Shown: piece by piece, positions 60,720 to 64,000 of the stretch
Layout: every line of letters begins with the position of its first letter
Numbering within the stretch: position 1 is the stretch's first letter
Assembly: GCA_949316235.1 (NCBI GenBank)
Contig: OX438748.1
Span: 33,722,836 to 33,786,835, forward strand
Source: Oegoconia quadripuncta
Taxonomy: Eukaryota; Arthropoda; Insecta; Lepidoptera; Autostichidae
Length of the DNA: 64,000 bases
Direction: 5' to 3'
The notes under the pieces: model-generated
Seen by the model: the letters and a program-made list of their open reading frames with translations, nothing else
Databases searched by the model: none
What the model was told of the DNA's origin: nothing
Position numbers and translations under genes: made by a program

Positions 60720-61430
60720 TGTACATTGCTGTAATAATGCTGTTGATTCTATGTAAATAAATAACTAAGTCATGAAATAAAATCTTTTCACAATTGACTA
60801 CTATTAAGAGGTTTTCAGCTACAAATTGCAATAGATCGAAATAGAAATGCCTTAAAACAAATTACTTGACAAAACTAACAAGAAAATAATCCAGTAAATC
60901 CATCATTACACCAATAAAGATCCATGACTCGGTTTTTCTTGGAGCTCCAGACTAATGTTCCGTAACGTCTACATGCTACCCCAACCAGGGGTGATCAACC
61001 ATGGGATTTTGTTTCAATGGGGTCGCAAAGGCCGTACATATAAAACGAGGCATCCTTGGATAGTCACAATATGTGACAGAAGTCGGGAACATCTTCTATA
61101 AATTCTAAACAAATGCACACAGCTATTATAAGCTGAAAAGTGTCATTATTTAGAGCAATTGCACAGCTGTGTCGTTGAGATAAATAAAATATATCAAAAT
61201 AAATAAAACGACAGTTATTCATCACAAAACTAGTTAACAAAGTAAAGCTGGAAAATTGAGATAAGCTGGAAAGGGTAAGGACTGCACTCTGATGTTTTTC
61301 AGTTCTTCCCATATATACTATTGTATATATTATATTCAGGCGAAGCTGCGTACAATAAACTGTATTTATATTGTACTGTATTGTATAATGATCAATATTT
61401 TGTGAATTCTTTTGTTACACACTTATATCA
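60720..61430. other. Unassigned sequence
   Basis: No gene, repeat partner or structure recognised. Confidence 0.4.
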
Positions 61431-61432
61431 TC

Positions 61433-61660
61433 ACTAGCTTCCCGCCCGCGGCTTCGACTGCGTGGATTAACTTTATCGCGGATATTTACTTATCCCATAC
61501 GGGAACTACTCACTTTATTGGGATAAAAAATATCCTATGTCTTAATCTGGGGTATATTCTACCTCTATACGAAATTTCATCCAAATCCGCTCATCCGTTT
61601 CGGCGTGATTGAGCAACAAACAAACAAACGAACATCTAAACTTTAACATTTATAATGTAA
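61433..61660 (+). repeat. Interspersed repeat (TTCCCGCCCGCGGCTTCG type)
   Basis: TAGCTTCCCGCCCGCGGCTT, GGATAAAAAATATCCTATG, CAAATCCGCTCATCCGTTTC, then (CAAA)n. A familiar lepidopteran repeat; short relatives at about 10,965, 15,428 and 49,715. Confidence 0.6.
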
Positions 61661-61949
61661 GTTAGATTAGATTCTTAGATATATATATACTATGTACAGT
61701 TTTTTTTTCTGCACAACGGGTTGGTACTTGACCTCAATCACACCTCATGTTAAGTGAAGATGAGGTGGAAGCGTACTAACGCTAGTAAGTTGACGCTATA
61801 GTACAGGTTTAGACCCATTTTAGCGTCCATTATTTCTTTGTATGTTTCTTGACCTCATAATACTGTCTTAAAGTTACAATACATTGTGAATTGTTTTTAA
61901 CAGACGTAAGTTTGTGTAAGTAGGTTTTCAGGGAATTATAATTTTTATA

Positions 61950-62165
61950 AACGTCGGTGCGGTGAAGTGGATAATGACGGTTGCAGCTTCGAATCCTGCG
62001 AGGGGTAAATGTTTGTGTGTTGAATACGAACATTTATTCCCGAGTCATGGATGTTTATATAAATATTTATATACGTTTATTCTTTATCTAGTATCCATAG
62101 CCAAGCTTTGGTTAGTTTAGGACTAGATGATTGGTGTAAGTATCCGATAAATTTATTTGTATAAT
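61950..62165 (+). mobile_element. SINE-C, degenerate head
   Basis: GTCGGTGCGGTGAAGTGGAT, box B GCTTCGAATCCTG, then the complete body and end. Confidence 0.75.
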
Positions 62166-62169
62166 TTTT

Positions 62170-62640
62170 TTCATGACCATAGAAATATTTTCTTTTATGC
62201 GCCTTATCGTATACAATAATAAATTAAAGGAACATTAATACTTCTACTATTATCGGACAGCTTCTTTTGCCGTTTAAAGATTGTGGATACAAACGTTATA
62301 AACTCTAATAACAATTATAATTGAACTACTTCATTTTAAAAGATTTCAGGGACATGTTAATAGCAACGGACGGTTGAACAACCGCACGTACCTCGTACGA
62401 GCAGCGGGCCGCGCTTAACAACCCCTGACGTTGATCCCCGCGAGTTAGCCGCCCCTGACGAAGATAATAACGCTTGGATAGGTTCAAAGATACCCTTATT
62501 TAATAGAGATAGCGACGTGCCCCCCAGGGGATCATGTCGACTTGGATATGAATAAAGAATAACTAGGTACTACAATGAAACGGGTACAACAAGACGAGAA
62601 CAAATTTTCTAGATCATGCAAGACATAATAAATATATGTC
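62170..62640. other. GC-richer unassigned block before repeat G
   Basis: 62,380-62,560 is GC-rich with two nearby CCCCTGACG words and a CCCCCCAGGGG palindrome. It looks like element sequence, without a partner here. Confidence 0.35.
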
Positions 62641-63160
62641 GTAGATAGCGATAAATTAGCGACAGAATTCGTAATTTGGACGGTCAGATGACTATCATAA
62701 TACGCGGTTTGATAAGGAAACTATATAAGCTTGGTGGCGCTGGTACCGCCGGAAACAACGCCGTGACGACGTTAATAGTAAAATAAGGTCTGCCATCGAA
62801 AATGAGAGGGACTTTGCTACCCGCCTTCAAAGGAGTCGGAGCCCCACAGAACACAACAACGACTGTGAGTGATTCTGATTACCTACTATCACCGACGCGT
62901 GGAAGAATCCGGTGAGTCGTTAGTTAATAAGAAGTTGATCATGGGATTTGAGCAAGGAGGAATTATAGACGAGGTACGGCTGACTTCCACAGAGTCCACG
63001 CGAGGGCCAAGTTGTATGGCATGAGGGGCGTGCATATGTTTACTTTTCACCAGTAAGCATCTCGGGTTCCATGATCATAATCGAATGTGAATACGTTGTC
63101 TATTCGCCTATATAGCTTGCAATAATGTCGCCATTCCCCGAGCCATCCTTTACCACACCC
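62641..63160. repeat. Repeat G, copy 2, interrupted
   Basis: Matches copy 1 over 62,641-62,867, then about 250 bp of unrelated sequence, then resumes at 63,121 with ATGTCGCCATTCCCCGAGCC. Confidence 0.6.
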
Positions 63161-63164
63161 ATCT

Positions 63165-63734
63165 AAGACATATACCTATTAAACTATTTTATTACTTATT
63201 AATTACTTAAATTAATTGGATACTCATTTGGTTACAGCAGTACACATGTGATTGAGATTTTACCACTAGGTCGCGCTATATAGCCAGCCTAATTCATACT
63301 ATTTATTTTAATGTTAAAATTAAATTAAATTGTTTAAATTGTTTATTTTCTCACCACAAATGACGCTTTACAAAGTGATTTTAGATAATACATAGACCTC
63401 ATTTGTGGGAAGACTGGTGCCTGAAAAGGAAGAACCAGAATTACAGGTCATCAGGCCCCCCAGCTATGGACATAGTGTATTAGAGCAGAGATTAAATATG
63501 GTGATTGAGGAAGAAACACTTAAGTAAAGATACAAACGAGAAGGAAATCACGAAACATAAGACCTGGTTTTTGGAGTGGAGTTATACGTGTTGTGCACTG
63601 TTTTTAAACCCCGACGAAAAACGACGAGTGTTATGTGTTTGTTGGCGTTATGTGTTTATGTATGTCCAGTCTCTGTCCGCAAGCAATTAGCGGTCCAGTT
63701 GGAGTGCTGTTTCCAAAGATTCAATTTATGTCTG
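63165..63734. other. Unassigned end of window
   Basis: Overlapping 60-100 codon frames near 63,505-63,880 overlap the RTE-like tail and are not supported as genes. Confidence 0.4.
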
Positions 63735-63820
63735 AATCTGGTACTGGAAGTCTGTGGTATCTGTCTACCCCTACGGGAAACAGGCATGACTTTATGTATG
63801 TATGTATGTATGTATGTGCT
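63735..63820 (+). mobile_element. RTE-like LINE tail with (TATG)n
   Basis: GTGGTATCTGTCTACCCCTA followed by a (TATG)n run at about 63,795-63,818, as at 55,250-55,300. Confidence 0.55.
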
Positions 63821-64000
63821 TTATCTTCTACCACATCGTCACTTTTCATCAATTAAGATTTTGGTCAAACGCGCTTCCAGTTAATCAGAAAAAATAATAC
63901 AAAGTTATGAATTCCATAAATGAATCTGAGCTTATCTTTGGATTAAATGACAACTAAATAATTGCATCGGACTTCTGTGCACTCAGATTATTGTTACACT

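Noticed and set aside
1..64000. CRISPR arrays, prokaryotic operons, integrated virus genomes
   Set aside because: No regularly spaced direct repeats with unique spacers, no Shine-Dalgarno-led gene runs, and no viral gene set beyond the single BEL/Pao fragment and LINE sequence.

Overview
The window looks like insect, very probably lepidopteran (butterfly or moth), nuclear DNA. It is AT-rich, its coding parts are short exons bounded by GT/AG sites, and almost everything between them is a mosaic of interspersed repeats of lepidopteran type: tRNA-headed SINEs, 5'-truncated LINEs and small inverted-repeat DNA elements. No bacterial operon, rRNA gene, functional tRNA gene or CRISPR array was seen.

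Two protein-coding genes can be supported. The first lies on the minus strand from about 47,365 down to 996. Fifteen phase-compatible exons (2,370 coding nt, 789 complete codons) encode an internal and C-terminal part of a secreted ADAMTS-like protein (ADAMTSL1/3, Drosophila nolo, C. elegans MADD-4 type). It has about nine complete or partial thrombospondin type-1 repeats, one Ig domain and acidic linkers. The 5' part (signal peptide, first TSP1, Cys-rich and spacer) should lie above 64,000 and the last exon or exons below 1. The second gene is on the plus strand inside an intron of the first (32,999-33,799 joined to 36,504-36,959). It is a complete two-exon ecdysteroid-kinase-like (EcKinase/CHK) gene of 418 codons.

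Layout: 1-4,556 holds the three most 3' exons. 4,557-19,682 is one 15.1 kb intron with a frameshifted LINE and many nested elements. 19,683-30,962 holds the Ig exons and four TSP1 exon groups. 30,963-38,015 is an intron carrying the nested kinase gene. 38,016-47,365 holds the first five visible exons. 47,366-64,000 shows no exon and is repeat-rich (a 5' intron, or intergenic).

The strongest non-genic signals are a perfect 22-bp hairpin at 2,308-2,367; a decamer array matching the heat-shock-element spacing at 40,581-40,651; a three-level nested insertion at 58,195-58,975 with a TA duplication; a tandem pair of the same MITE at 30,364-30,735; and a SINE inserted antisense into its own family inside the kinase intron. 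I found no convincing new multi-gene system; what is new here is mainly in the mobile-element structure. Family labels such as SINE-A, LINE-L or MITE-I are mine, and all copy assignments are by eye.
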